From positions 1,054,001 to 1,118,000 of the forward strand of contig NZ_MIGY01000001.1 in NCBI RefSeq assembly GCF_002940665.1: a DNA stretch of 64,000 nt, given 5' to 3'. The notes below the pieces were generated by a model. That model was not told the DNA's origin and ran no database searches. It worked only from the letters and a program-made list of their open reading frames with translations. This document shows positions 1-11,499 of this stretch, piece by piece; position 1 is the first letter of the stretch, and each line of letters opens with the position of its first letter. The translations under genes were made by a program, and so were the position numbers. This stretch comes from Xanthomonas arboricola. Its GTDB lineage: Bacteria > Pseudomonadota > Gammaproteobacteria > Xanthomonadales > Xanthomonadaceae.

Positions 1-317
1 TGCGCCAGATCCTTCTGACGGTTGGCTTCGGCAATTGCCTCGTGCTTGGCCGCTTCGATGATCTGGTTGGCGCGCGCATGGGCCTGATCGATGATCTCGT
101 TGGCCTTGGTGCGTGCGTCCTTCAATGCTTCGTTGACCTTTTCCTGCGCCTGCGCCAGATCCTTCTGACTGCGGTCGGCCGCGGCCAGACCTTCAGCGAT
201 CTTTTGCTGACGCTCTTCGATCGCCTGCAGCAGCGGCGGCCAGATCTTGGTCGCGACGATCCAGATCAGACCGGCGAAGGCCAGCGCCTGGGCAAAGATG
301 GTAAGGGTGATATCCAT
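1..317 (-). CDS. atpF: F0F1 ATP synthase subunit b (partial, C-terminus beyond window)
   Basis: This is the peripheral stalk subunit of the F-type ATP synthase, anchored in the inner membrane and linking F0 to F1. The visible part begins with a hydrophobic N-terminal segment ([19 protein letters not shown]) and continues as an alanine, lysine and glutamate-rich helix with [11 protein letters not shown], typical of the b-subunit stator coiled coil. The gene runs off the left edge, so about 105 residues are seen. It lies downstream of atpE in the same direction, the normal atpIBEF order. The ATG at 317 is the only start that gives the standard b-subunit N-terminus. Confidence 0.95.
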   Translation of the reverse strand, partial: MDITLTIFAQALAFAGLIWIVATKIWPPLLQAIEERQQKIAEGLAAADRSQKDLAQAQEKVNEALKDARTKANEIIDQAHARANQIIEAAKHEAIAEANRQKDLA

Positions 318-430
318 GGGTCGCTCAATCGCTGTTTAGGGGTGAAAGCGCCACCGCATGGCGACGCTTTCCGACCTTCATCCGCGGACGCAACCGCACG
401 CGGTTGCCTCCACATCCTGCTACCGCTGGA

Positions 431-1607
<1,177 letters not shown>

Positions 1608-1632
1608 GTGTCCGGAGCCCTTTAAGTTCGAA

Positions 1633-1998
1633 TCAACGCCTGGCCAGAGCCAGAACCTGAAAAATCAGCCCGATGGCGATACCCGCCAACAAGGCCAGAG
1701 GAGGCAGCCGCCACAGGCCGAAGCCAAGCGCCAGCGCCACGAAAACCAACACCCACTTCAACACCATCGCCAGAATCAGCCGCACCATGGCAATGCCGGC
1801 TGCCTGAATACCGCCACCTAGCGCGGTACGTGCTGCCACCCAACCGCCCAACACCGTCGCAAACCCGGTCAATGCCAGACCGGCAGCGTAGCGGGGACCG
1901 ACCAACAGCAACCCCAGACTGGTTATAGCTACAGCGGCAAGCGGATATACCGCAGCGCGCAGCATCAACCGCCGACCCGCGTCAACGGAGTTCAGCAC
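1633..1998 (-). CDS. atpI: ATP synthase assembly protein I (AtpI-like)
   Basis: This is a small inner-membrane protein of about 121 residues with four hydrophobic segments, first in the ATP synthase operon. AtpI proteins help assemble or stabilise the c-ring and are not part of the mature enzyme. Recognition rests on position directly upstream of atpB and on the four-helix hydrophobic profile ending GLIFQVLALARR. I choose the GTG at 1998 because AAGG lies about 10 bases upstream. An ATG 11 codons further in is possible, and the open frame continues upstream to 2094 without family-like sequence. Confidence 0.85.
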   Translation of the reverse strand: MLNSVDAGRRLMLRAAVYPLAAVAITSLGLLLVGPRYAAGLALTGFATVLGGWVAARTALGGGIQAAGIAMVRLILAMVLKWVLVFVALALGFGLWRLPPLALLAGIAIGLIFQVLALARR

Positions 1999-2523
1999 TA
2001 CGGTTACCTTACGTGTGAATGAGTGGGAAGCGCAGATGCGCCTCGTCGAGCCGCGAAAGTATAGCAATGGGACAAATTGCGAGACAACCGGCAAAGGTCA
2101 TTCGTTGCTGCGTCGCACCATACAGGTTGCCGACGCGGGTGGGAACTTTGCCACAAACCGGCGGTCATAACTGGCGAGGCCTGCACATCCTCGTCGAAAG
2201 GTTTTGCCGCAGGTCGCCCATGGGAGCCCCGGGACACCGGGGCTCCTGCTTTTACGCATTTTGTCGCACCCTGCAACCTTCCCATCGGCGGTCCAATCCG
2301 CGCGGTCGGGGCACGCTACCCGCCATATCGCCCGCGATTGATGGCTAAAACGCGCGGCTTACGACTGACGTCGGACTGCCTGCCGTAGCGGACCGTTTTG
2401 TCCGATTGCTATCTCGGCCTTCACGGGTATGCGACAGCTCCTTCACTTTTGGACGACGCCGTCTTATCGAAGATGCGCGGCACAGGCCGACCGCCTGACC
2501 ATTCCAAGAATTCGGAGCTCCCC
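1999..2523. promoter_or_regulatory. Divergent intergenic region between atpI and an outer-membrane protein gene
   Basis: This 525-base gap must hold the promoters of the ATP synthase operon (minus strand) and of the outer-membrane gene starting at 2524 (plus strand). No protein-coding frame with convincing composition is visible. The clearest structure is a 10-bp hairpin at 2223-2246 followed by a short T run (listed separately), which lies on the plus strand with no gene upstream of it. A GGAG at about 2514-2517 is the ribosome-binding site for the gene at 2524. Confidence 0.5.
2223..2253 (+). terminator. Orphan terminator-like hairpin, possible end of a small RNA
   Basis: A perfect 10-bp GC-rich stem (2223-2232 pairing with 2237-2246) with a four-base GACA loop is followed by TGCTTTTA. 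It looks like a rho-independent terminator for plus-strand transcription. No plus-strand gene lies upstream within the gap, so it may end a small RNA starting around 2100-2150, or act as an attenuator in front of the gene at 2524. Confidence 0.5.
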
Positions 2524-3336
2524 ATGAAACACCTCCTCGCACTGGCCATCCCATGCGTATTGGCTGCCGCCTACGCCGCGCCGGCGCATGCCGAAGACAC
2601 CGATGACCGCTTCCAGCTCCGTCTCGGCGCGATGAACGTCGACAACGACAACACCATCCGCGGCAATACCCTGGTGGCGGGCAACAACGTGTCGGTCAAC
2701 GAAGATTTCAAGCTCGGCGGCAAGGAATGGGAGCCGCGCGTCGATGGCGTGTTCCGCATCAGCACCCGTCAGCGCCTGATCTTCGATTACTTCAAATACG
2801 ACAAGGATCGCCGCGAAACCCTGACCCAGGACATCAGTGGCGGTGGCGTCACCGTGCCGACCGGCAGCTTCATCAAGGGTGAGCTGAAGTATCAGGTCGC
2901 CACCCTGGTGTATGACTACTCGGTCATCGATTCGCCGGAAGTCAGCCTGGGCCTGCAGATCGGCGCCGAGTACGCCAAGGTCGAAGCCAATGCATACGCG
3001 GATCTGGGCAGCGTCTTCAGTGGCGACGTGCTGGACGAAAGCGAAGATGGCGCTGCGCCTGTGGTCGGCATCCGCTTCACCGCACGTCCGAGCGAGCATT
3101 GGCTGTTCAACGTGCAGGGCCAGTACCTCAACACCAGCTGGGGCGACTTCGGCGATTACGACGGCGACCTGAGCCGCGCCAACGCGATTGCCGAGTACCG
3201 CTTCACCAAGAACTTCGGCATCTTCGCCGGCTACGACTGGTTCAGGCTCGACGTCGACCAGCGCGGCAGCGACGGCCTGATCGGACTGAAGCAGGAGTTC
3301 AAGGGCCCGGTCGCAGGCGTGACGCTCGCGTTCTGA
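2524..3336 (+). CDS. Outer-membrane beta-barrel protein
   Basis: This is a 270-residue secreted protein with an N-terminal signal peptide (MKHLLALAIPCVLAAAYA, cleavage probably after AHA). The mature part alternates hydrophobic and polar residues with many aromatic and glycine residues, and ends in a C-terminal phenylalanine (GVTLAF), the usual signature for insertion into the outer membrane by the BAM complex. No more specific family is evident; it resembles small porin-like barrels in general. The ATG at 2524 is preceded by GGAG and begins the signal peptide. The gene ends in a strong terminator. Confidence 0.8.
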   Translation: MKHLLALAIPCVLAAAYAAPAHAEDTDDRFQLRLGAMNVDNDNTIRGNTLVAGNNVSVNEDFKLGGKEWEPRVDGVFRISTRQRLIFDYFKYDKDRRETLTQDISGGGVTVPTGSFIKGELKYQVATLVYDYSVIDSPEVSLGLQIGAEYAKVEANAYADLGSVFSGDVLDESEDGAAPVVGIRFTARPSEHWLFNVQGQYLNTSWGDFGDYDGDLSRANAIAEYRFTKNFGIFAGYDWFRLDVDQRGSDGLIGLKQEFKGPVAGVTLAF

Positions 3337-3625
3337 TCTGCACGCAACGTTGCACCAAAAGGCCCGCTTCTTGCGGGCCTTTTGTCTTCCTGTGATGCGC
3401 CGCGACGGCGTTGGGTAGAGCTCCGAGGCGACACATCCCGATCGCCGCTGCCTGCACAGCCTCGGCACCTGCTTTTGCTGCCTGCTGCATGCGCACGAAC
3501 TGTGCCGCATCCTGGCATTGCGACAAATCCCCTGTCATGACCGGGTCCTCACCCTCCTGCGCCTCTGCGACGCGCCGTGGGACGACAGCGCAGACCATTA
3601 GCACGCACAGCATTCCGCAGCGCAT
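3299..3625 (-). CDS. Possible small secreted hypothetical protein (doubtful C-terminus)
   Basis: A 108-residue frame starts with a credible signal peptide (MRCGMLCVLMVCAVVPRR, cleavage near AEA) followed by a short polar segment with a Cys. It lies downstream of lpd on the same strand. Its last 30 or so codons read backwards through the terminator at 3357-3383 and into the end of the outer-membrane gene, which is unlikely for an intact gene. It may be a real short gene whose stop codon has been lost, or a chance frame. No function can be assigned. Confidence 0.3.
   Translation of the reverse strand: MRCGMLCVLMVCAVVPRRVAEAQEGEDPVMTGDLSQCQDAAQFVRMQQAAKAGAEAVQAAAIGMCRLGALPNAVAAHHRKTKGPQEAGLLVQRCVQIRTRASRLRPGP
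3357..3383 (+). terminator. Rho-independent terminator of the outer-membrane protein gene
   Basis: An 11-bp stem AAAAGGCCCGC / GCGGGCCTTTT with a five-base TTCTT loop begins 20 bases after the stop codon at 3336 and runs into TTTTGTCTT on the plus strand. Confidence 0.9.
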
Positions 3626-3699
3626 GCAGTGCCTCTCCGTGGCAGTGGCCGCACCGCCTGACCGACCGTGCCGCTCGTCCTGGCGGCACGCCGCAACGA

Positions 3700-3726
3700 C
3701 AACGCCCCGCGCAGGGCGGGGCGTTG
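3700..3726 (-). terminator. Probable terminator of the aceF-lpd operon
   Basis: An 11-bp GC-rich inverted repeat (CAACGCCCCGC / GCGGGGCGTTG) with a five-base loop lies about 25 bases beyond the lpd stop codon. On the minus strand it is followed by TCGTTG, so the T tract is weak. Confidence 0.6.
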
Positions 3727-3751
3727 TTGGCCACGCAGCAGATGCCGGCGC

Positions 3752-5584
<1,833 letters not shown>

Positions 5585-5600
5585 TTGCTTCTCCTGTGGC

Positions 5601-6248
5601 TCAACCGGCCGTGCCGGCAAGCGTCTGCTGGAGTTCGTCCAGCGACGATTCGATTTGGGTCCAGCGCTTGTCGCGCTTCTTTTCCTTGCTTTCGCTGGCT
5701 TCGATCAGCAACGCGGCCTGCTGCAGCAGCAACTCGCCGACGCCGCAGCTCGGGCGGGTGCCGCTGTAACGCACGCCATCGACCTGAAACGAGAGCACTT
5801 CGCCCTCGCTCACCGGCGCGCTGCGACCGGTGGGCGCCAGTTGCGTCAGTGCGCCGGTCCAGTTGCTGACCAGGCGCCTGGCCAACGCTGCCGGAATCGG
5901 GATCTCGACCGTTTCCGGGGTCTGCTCGGTGCGGAACTGCACGCTGCCGCGATCGCTCTGGCTGACCCAGCTGTAGACGCGCTCGTCGGCGCGGCTATGC
6001 CGCAGGGTCCAGTCGACACCGTCCTTGCCCGCTACCAGCGACACCCCGCTTTCCACGCCCCGGGTGGGCAGCGTCAGCAACGACAGGCTCGGCCTGGTGC
6101 CGGCGTCGAGCAGCGTGGTCACCGCGCTGCCGTAGTTGCCCACCGCTGGCGGCCAGCCGCGCCCGAGCGTGCTCTGGCACTCGCGTGCTGCCGCGGATGT
6201 CCACGGCAGCACGCCCAGCAGGGCGAACGTCAGCAGCACTGCTCTCAC
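5601..6248 (-). CDS. Conserved secreted hypothetical protein between aceF and lpd
   Basis: I do not recognise this 215-residue protein. From the GTG at 6248 it has a signal peptide (RAVLLTFALLGVLPWTSAAA, then RECQS), so it should reach the periplasm. The C-terminal third ends in a Lys/Glu-rich stretch and a helical segment (SSLDELQQTLAG). The GTG start overlaps the aceF stop codon, and the stop lies 16 bases before lpd, so it is translationally embedded in the pyruvate dehydrogenase operon, although a periplasmic protein cannot act inside that cytoplasmic complex. Longer upstream starts would run deep into aceF and lose the signal peptide. Confidence 0.75.
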   Translation of the reverse strand: MRAVLLTFALLGVLPWTSAAARECQSTLGRGWPPAVGNYGSAVTTLLDAGTRPSLSLLTLPTRGVESGVSLVAGKDGVDWTLRHSRADERVYSWVSQSDRGSVQFRTEQTPETVEIPIPAALARRLVSNWTGALTQLAPTGRSAPVSEGEVLSFQVDGVRYSGTRPSCGVGELLLQQAALLIEASESKEKKRDKRWTQIESSLDELQQTLAGTAG

Positions 6249-8050
6249 AGCAGGACGCGGCGCATGTCGGCCAGTACCTGACTGAGGTAGGTGGTGAAGC
6301 GTGCGGCCAGCGCGCCGTCGATGACGCGGTGGTCGTAGCTCAACGACAGCGGCAGCATCAGCTTGGGTGCGAACTCCTTGCCGTTCCATACCGGCTGCAT
6401 CGCCGACTTGGACACACCCAGGATCGCCACTTCCGGCGCATTGATGATCGGCGTGAACGCCGTACCACCGATGCCGCCGAGCGAGCTGATCGAAAAACAG
6501 CCGCCGCTCATGTCGGCCGGGCCGAGCTTGCCGTCGCGCGCCTTCTTCGCCAACTCGCCACTTTCCTGCGCGATCTGCAGCACGCCCTTCTTGTCGACGT
6601 CGCGGATCACCGGCACAACCAGGCCGTTCGGGGTGTCGGCGGCAAAGCCGATGTTGATGTACTTCTTCAACGTCAGGTTTTCGCCGGCCGCATCCAGCGA
6701 GGCGTTGAACTCGGGGAACTTCTTCAACGCCGCGGCGCTGGCCTTGACCAGGAAGGCGAGCATGGTCAGCTTGATGCCGGCCTTCTCGTTTTCCTTGTTG
6801 AGGGCCACGCGCAGGGCTTCCAGATCGGTGATGTCGGCCGATTCGAACTGGGTGACGTGCGGAATCATCGCCCAGTTGCGCGCCAGGTTGGCACCGGAAA
6901 TCTTCTTGATGCGCGACAGCGGCTGTGTCTCGGTCTCGCCGAACTTGCTGAAGTCCACCTTCGGCCAGGCCAGCAGGTTCAGGCCATTGCCGCCACCAGC
7001 CGGTGCGGCACCGGCTGCGGCGGGCGCGCCGCCGCTGAGTGCGGCCTTGACGAAGCGCTGCACGTCCTCACGGGTGATACGGCCGCCCTTTTCGCTGCCC
7101 TTGAGCTGGTTCAGATCCACGCCGAGCTCGCGCGCAAACACGCGCACCACCGGGCTGGCGTAGGCCACCTTGGACGGCAGCACGCTGTCGGCGTCGAAGG
7201 TCACCGGCGGGCTGGACGGCTGACCGGCCGACGGCTGGCCGCCCTGCGCAGGCTGCGACGCCTCGCTGGACCGCGCGCCCTGCACCTGCGCGATCTCGCG
7301 CTGGGCCAGCTTGTCCGGTACCGCGGACACGGCGACCGGCTCGACCTTGCCGGCGGTTTCGGCGGTCTCGGTGGTGGGCTTGGCCGGGGACTGCGCCGCA
7401 CCGGCGCCGCCATCGCTGGCAGCGATGATCGCCACCACATTGCCCTGCGAGAGGGTGTCGCCCACCTTGACCTTGAGTTCCTTGACCACACCGGCGGCCG
7501 AAGACGGCACCTCCATCGTGGCCTTGTCCGATTCCAGCGTGACCAGGCTCTGGTCCTTGGCGACGGTATCGCCGACGGCGACCAGCACCTCGATCACCGG
7601 GATGTCGGTGTAATCGCCGATATCGGGCACGCGGGCCTCGATCAGGCCGCCTTCCGAGGACGCGGCAGGCGCAGCCGGTTCTGCCTTGGCGGCAGGCGCC
7701 GGCGCGGCAGCGGGCGCAGCCTTGGCCGGGGCGGCGGGAGCGGCGGCGGGTGCAGGGGCGGCGGGAGCGGCGGCGGGTGCAGGCGCGGCGGCGGTTTCGG
7801 CACTGGCGTCGGCCACTTCGATCAAAGCCACCAGCGCGCCCTGCGACAGCGCATCACCGACCTTGACCTTGATCTCCTTGACCACGCCGGACACCGACGA
7901 GGGCACTTCCATCGTGGCCTTGTCCGATTCCAGCGTGACCAGGCTCTGGTCCTTGCTGACCGCATCGCCGACCGACACCAGCACCTCGATTACCGGGACA
8001 TCGCTGTAGTCACCGATATCGGGGACAAGTGCTTCCTTGATTTCGGCCAT
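6245..8050 (-). CDS. aceF: Pyruvate dehydrogenase E2, dihydrolipoamide acetyltransferase
   Basis: This is the core of the pyruvate dehydrogenase complex; it moves acetyl groups from E1 to CoA. The 601-residue protein has two lipoyl domains (1-80 and about 136-212; lipoyl-lysines K44 and K176, both in ESDKATMEVPSS), separated by an Ala/Pro linker (about 85-130) made of near-repeated APAAAPAAP units. An E1/E3-binding domain follows (about 292-333, VAYASPVVRVFARELGVDL). The catalytic domain ends with SYDHRVIDG (H574, D578). The start at 8050 follows GGAG. No E1 gene (aceE) is adjacent, so E1 must be encoded elsewhere. Confidence 0.97.
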   Translation of the reverse strand: MAEIKEALVPDIGDYSDVPVIEVLVSVGDAVSKDQSLVTLESDKATMEVPSSVSGVVKEIKVKVGDALSQGALVALIEVADASAETAAAPAPAAAPAAPAPAAAPAAPAKAAPAAAPAPAAKAEPAAPAASSEGGLIEARVPDIGDYTDIPVIEVLVAVGDTVAKDQSLVTLESDKATMEVPSSAAGVVKELKVKVGDTLSQGNVVAIIAASDGGAGAAQSPAKPTTETAETAGKVEPVAVSAVPDKLAQREIAQVQGARSSEASQPAQGGQPSAGQPSSPPVTFDADSVLPSKVAYASPVVRVFARELGVDLNQLKGSEKGGRITREDVQRFVKAALSGGAPAAAGAAPAGGGNGLNLLAWPKVDFSKFGETETQPLSRIKKISGANLARNWAMIPHVTQFESADITDLEALRVALNKENEKAGIKLTMLAFLVKASAAALKKFPEFNASLDAAGENLTLKKYINIGFAADTPNGLVVPVIRDVDKKGVLQIAQESGELAKKARDGKLGPADMSGGCFSISSLGGIGGTAFTPIINAPEVAILGVSKSAMQPVWNGKEFAPKLMLPLSLSYDHRVIDGALAARFTTYLSQVLADMRRVLL

Positions 8051-8177
8051 ACGGGAACTCCGGCAACAGAATGGGGAAACCCCTATTGTGGCCGGCTGCG
8101 GGCCGCAGCGCCAACCATTGCCGTGGAAAAAATCGCGCACCGGACGGGATGCAGCGTTCGCCGGTGCATGCGCCGGA

Positions 8178-8936
8178 TCATTTCGACGCGCGTCGATCGA
8201 CCCGCAACAGTTGCAGTGGCTCGCCCGAAGGCAAACGATACGCCAGCGCATTGTCCAAGCCGTCGAGCGCTTCGACCCGCGCACACAGGTCTTGCGCGCG
8301 TGGCCGCAGCGCACGCGCCTGCGGCTCGATCAGGCGCTCGATGCGCGTTTCCACCCCCTCCAGCGACCGCAGCTGCAGATCGTTCCCGGTCAGTGCCGAC
8401 TGCACCGCGCCGGCGACGACATCGCCGATCAGCTGCGGCAGCAGTTCGGCCACCATCGCGCCGATGTCGTCATCGATATCGATCGAGGTGAGCTGGTGCC
8501 TACCGAAGCTCTGCTTCAGGCGCGTGTCGATCTTTTCGCGCACGGCCGCCAGTTGCACGCGCGTAGCCTCGGGACTGCGGCTGAAGCCGGCCGCCACCTC
8601 GCCCAGCGCGGTGACGGCGATATCGGCCGCTTCCCGCCCGACCTCCTGCGCCAGCGGCACCACCTCGCGGGTCTGCCGCTCGAACTGGATCAACCGGGCG
8701 CGATCGTGCGCGCTCATCGCGACCCAGCGGTCGTCGACGAACAACGCGCCCTGGCGCATCACCAGCCGCTGCGGCGTACCCGACGCGCGGATCAGGATCA
8801 CGCTGCGCGGGTTGAGCGTGAGGTCGTAGTCGCTGCTGACGTTGCAGTGCAGATCGTCGGCGCTGGCGGCCGGTACGGCGACCAGCAGGCCCAGCAGCAG
8901 GCCCGCTGCCATCGGTAGTGCGTGCTTGATCGCCAT
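8178..8936 (-). CDS. DUF2884 (YggN-like) periplasmic protein
   Basis: This 252-residue protein has a signal peptide (MAIKHALPMAAGLLLGLLVA, cleavage near ASA) and then the YggN-like pattern: an early Cys (DDLHCNVSSDYDLTLNPRSV), a short beta-rich segment, and a long helical region ending with a Cys (AQDLCARVEAL). Family members are of unknown function and are predicted to be periplasmic. The start at 8936 gives the signal peptide and follows GGAAG; upstream in-frame codons lie in low-quality sequence. It is transcribed in the same direction as aceF but separated from it by 127 bases. Confidence 0.85.
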   Translation of the reverse strand: MAIKHALPMAAGLLLGLLVAVPAASADDLHCNVSSDYDLTLNPRSVILIRASGTPQRLVMRQGALFVDDRWVAMSAHDRARLIQFERQTREVVPLAQEVGREAADIAVTALGEVAAGFSRSPEATRVQLAAVREKIDTRLKQSFGRHQLTSIDIDDDIGAMVAELLPQLIGDVVAGAVQSALTGNDLQLRSLEGVETRIERLIEPQARALRPRAQDLCARVEALDGLDNALAYRLPSGEPLQLLRVDRRASK

Positions 8937-9165
8937 CTGGTCGCTTCCGTTGATGCGTTGGCTGCAGCATGCCTGCACGAGAGCGGCACTTGCCCGTGCC
9001 GGACGCTGGCATGACTTCCGGCCAGTGGCTGGACCCTGACCAACACGGCCGGCGCTGCAGTGGTGACAGGTGTCGGCCAACTCCGCCACGACGCAGGCAC
9101 ATCGCTCGCACGCCGCCATTCGCTGACGTCTTCGATCATCGATTGGTCGCGGCGATCCAGCGTCG

Positions 9166-9687
9166 CTAATCCAGCGCGTCGCGCAGCGGCTGCCAGGCCG
9201 CGCGCAGCCGTGGCAGCGACCACGCTGCATTGGCCGGGCTGGTGGACGGCAACGCCCACACCGGCACCGTGTGCAGTGCGAGCGGCAGCAGCGGCTGCAC
9301 ATGGCGGCGCCATGCCTGCGCGGCGGCCGCACCGTTGCAGGCGACAGCGCGCAGCTGCGGCAGCGTTGCCAGCTGTGCCGCCAGCGGGTTGACCACGATG
9401 CTGCTGGCGACGATGGCGGTGTCCAGGCTGCCGCGCCGCTCGCATTGGCCGATCACATCCCACAGGCCGACCCTGCAGCCGGCCAGCGCCTGCAGGCGCG
9501 CCGGATACGCCAACCCGGCATCGATGCCCAGCAGTTCCTGCATCAGCGGCCAGAAACGGTTGCGCGGATGGGCGTAGTACATCGCCACATGCAACGAGGT
9601 GTTGCCCGGCATCGAGCCAAGCACCAGGACACGGCACTCGTTAGGAATGTGCGCTGGAAGGCCCTGCAACAGGTCGGTTTTCGTCAC
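9166..9687 (-). CDS. Hypoxanthine/uracil-DNA glycosylase superfamily protein (DNA-deoxyinosine glycosylase type)
   Basis: This 173-residue protein belongs to the uracil-DNA glycosylase superfamily, probably the family that removes deaminated adenine (hypoxanthine) from DNA in base-excision repair. Visible signatures are LVLGSMPGNTSL (motif A, 21-32), AHPRNRFWPLMQELLG, VGLWDVIGQCERRGSLD, and the C-terminal WALPSTSPANAAW (leucine-loop motif). Motif A lacks the Asp/Asn seen in classical UDG, as in this family. A GTG at 9687 is used; the residues before LVLGS are few, so no nearer start fits. A second member of the superfamily, UdgX-like, is at 44050. Confidence 0.88.
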   Translation of the reverse strand: MTKTDLLQGLPAHIPNECRVLVLGSMPGNTSLHVAMYYAHPRNRFWPLMQELLGIDAGLAYPARLQALAGCRVGLWDVIGQCERRGSLDTAIVASSIVVNPLAAQLATLPQLRAVACNGAAAAQAWRRHVQPLLPLALHTVPVWALPSTSPANAAWSLPRLRAAWQPLRDALD

Positions 9688-9868
9688 GGCGATCGCATCT
9701 GCGTGAATGTCTTTTTCAGCTTGCCTGTTGCAGCCACGGCCTTCTCCGGAAAGTTGCTGAACAAACGAAATTTTAGCGAGCCACGGGTGGGCGTGGATTC
9801 AGATTTTCAGGAATAGCTTTGGCGCGGCCCACTCCACGGGCCTAACAAGAACACTGAGGAGACCCCCA

Positions 9869-10540
9869 ATGCGTGCCATTTCCATCCTGAGCCTGGCTGC
9901 CGTATCCGCACTTGCGTTTGCGCCGTCGGCATTTGCACAAGACACCACCTACACCGGCGACACCTCCTCGGCTTCCACCAGCGCTGATAGCGCTTCCGGA
10001 AAGCATTGGGCAGTGGTCGGCGGTGTTGCTCTGATCAAGCCGAAGAACGACCCGGCTCCGGGCCTGGACGTCGACGGCGGCCCGGCACCGACGCTGAGCG
10101 CCAGCTACTACATCAACGACAACTGGGCCGTTGAGCTGTGGGGCGCTGCCGACAAGTTCAACCACCGTGTCAACGCCGATGGCGTGGGCAAGATCGGCAC
10201 CGTCGAGCAGCAGCCGATCGCCATCAGCGGCCAGTACCACTTCGGCCAGGCCGATAACGTGTTCCGTCCGTTCGTGGGCGTGGGCTACTACGAGTCGAAC
10301 TTCAGCAACGAGAAGATCGACGCGGCGTCGGCCACCGGCCAGCACGTGGGCCTGGACACCGCCAAGGGTGTCATCGGCACCGTCGGCGTGGACATGAACA
10401 TCAACTCCACCTGGTTCGCACGTGCCGACGCCCGCTACATGCGTTCGCGCCCGGAACTGCGCGTGGGCGGCCAGGGCACCGGCAGCGAGCTGGAACTGGA
10501 TCCGTGGACCGTCGGCTTCGGCGTCGGCGCGCGCTTCTAA
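9869..10540 (+). CDS. ompW: OmpW family outer-membrane protein
   Basis: This is a 223-residue eight-stranded outer-membrane barrel of the OmpW family. It has a signal peptide ending SAFA (residue about 23), a short Ser/Thr/Asp-rich linker, then HWAVVGGVALIKPKND and the family pattern PTLSASYYINDNWAVELWGA, where OmpW proteins form the hydrophobic channel for small non-polar molecules. It ends in the C-terminal Phe (GFGVGARF). GAGGAG lies ahead of the ATG at 9869. A terminator follows within 40 bases, so it is probably monocistronic. Confidence 0.93.
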   Translation: MRAISILSLAAVSALAFAPSAFAQDTTYTGDTSSASTSADSASGKHWAVVGGVALIKPKNDPAPGLDVDGGPAPTLSASYYINDNWAVELWGAADKFNHRVNADGVGKIGTVEQQPIAISGQYHFGQADNVFRPFVGVGYYESNFSNEKIDAASATGQHVGLDTAKGVIGTVGVDMNINSTWFARADARYMRSRPELRVGGQGTGSELELDPWTVGFGVGARF

Positions 10541-10572
10541 GCACGCCGGCAAGCGACGTTCCAGTCGAACAG

Positions 10573-10599
10573 AAAACGGGCCGCAAGGCCCGTTTTTTT
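10573..10599 (+). terminator. Rho-independent terminator of ompW
   Basis: Stem AAAACGGGCC / GGCCCGTTTT with a GCAA loop, followed by a run of seven T, 33 bases after the ompW stop codon. Confidence 0.95.
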
Positions 10600-10779
10600 A
10601 TGCGCTGAAATCGTGGCGCCGCATCCACTTCGGAGCACCGAATCTCGCGCGCGATCTGTGAGAGAGCGCTGCGTGTGCTGGGTGGCCCGCCCGCGCCCGT
10701 GCCCATTGCATACCGGTGCGAGTGCGGGTGATGCGGGTGACAGTGAAGCATCGACATTCGCTGATGTACAAGCGCGGGC

Positions 10780-11337
10780 TCAGCGCCAGTAGACGCTGCC
10801 GCGCAGGCGCGCGCTGCGCCAGCGCCACCACAGCAAGGTGGCATAGGCGAGCGCATAGCCGAGCAATACGCCGGCCGCGCCCAACAGGCTGGCGTGACTG
10901 AGCCACCCTTCCGTGGGCCAGGCCACCCCCTGCCAGGTGCTGCGCCACCCCTGCACCATGCCGGCGATCACGCGTACCACCACCAGCGCGGTCAAGGCCA
11001 GCACCAGCCACAGGTTGGGCCGGTAGAACAGCCCCTGCTGGGTGCGCTCGAAGCGGGTCAGACGCAGTGCCAGCAGCCCCAGCGCCAGCCCGCAGGCCCA
11101 GCCGAAGGCGGCATGGCTGATCGCGCCGGGCCAGAACGCGGCGGCGATCAACACGAAGATCACGAACAACACGGTGGAAAGCCCGGCCGAGACCAGATTG
11201 ATCATCAACAGCCAGCCGCGTGCCTGCCGCCGCGCGGTGCCGACGCGAAAGCGCTGCACCAGCGACAACGGCAACAGCACCGCGAACACCGCCAGGGCGA
11301 TGATCACGGCCAGCGGTATGGCAAGGAGAAGTGGCAT
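10780..11337 (-). CDS. Integral membrane protein (CcdC/DUF1453-like)
   Basis: This 185-residue protein has about five hydrophobic helices (starting MPLLLAIPLAVIIALAVFA) separated by short basic loops (FRVGTARRQARG; LRLTRFERTQQG). The arrangement resembles the DUF1453/CcdC-like membrane proteins, but no catalytic motif is visible and the assignment is tentative. I start at 11337, where a GGAG is present upstream and the first helix begins immediately; the frame is open to 11454 with unlikely sequence. It lies between ompW and metQ, both with their own signals, so no operon partner is evident. Confidence 0.7.
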   Translation of the reverse strand: MPLLLAIPLAVIIALAVFAVLLPLSLVQRFRVGTARRQARGWLLMINLVSAGLSTVLFVIFVLIAAAFWPGAISHAAFGWACGLALGLLALRLTRFERTQQGLFYRPNLWLVLALTALVVVRVIAGMVQGWRSTWQGVAWPTEGWLSHASLLGAAGVLLGYALAYATLLWWRWRSARLRGSVYWR

Positions 11338-11499
11338 CGGATGCTCGATGGCGGCGAAGGGTGGCAGCACAGCCCGTGGCGATCGGGCGTCAGGTGGCGT
11401 GGGAGGTTGTGCAGTCACCGGCGTATCGGCGTCGTACACGCCGATGCCGAGCACCGCTCGCGCGCCTTGCGGTGAGCGCAGTGGTGTTGTCAGGCGCCC

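Noticed and set aside
6185-8491. 768-codon plus-strand frame antisense to aceF
   Set aside because: Composition is a high-GC shadow (long His/Arg/Gly runs); aceF on the other strand is certain.
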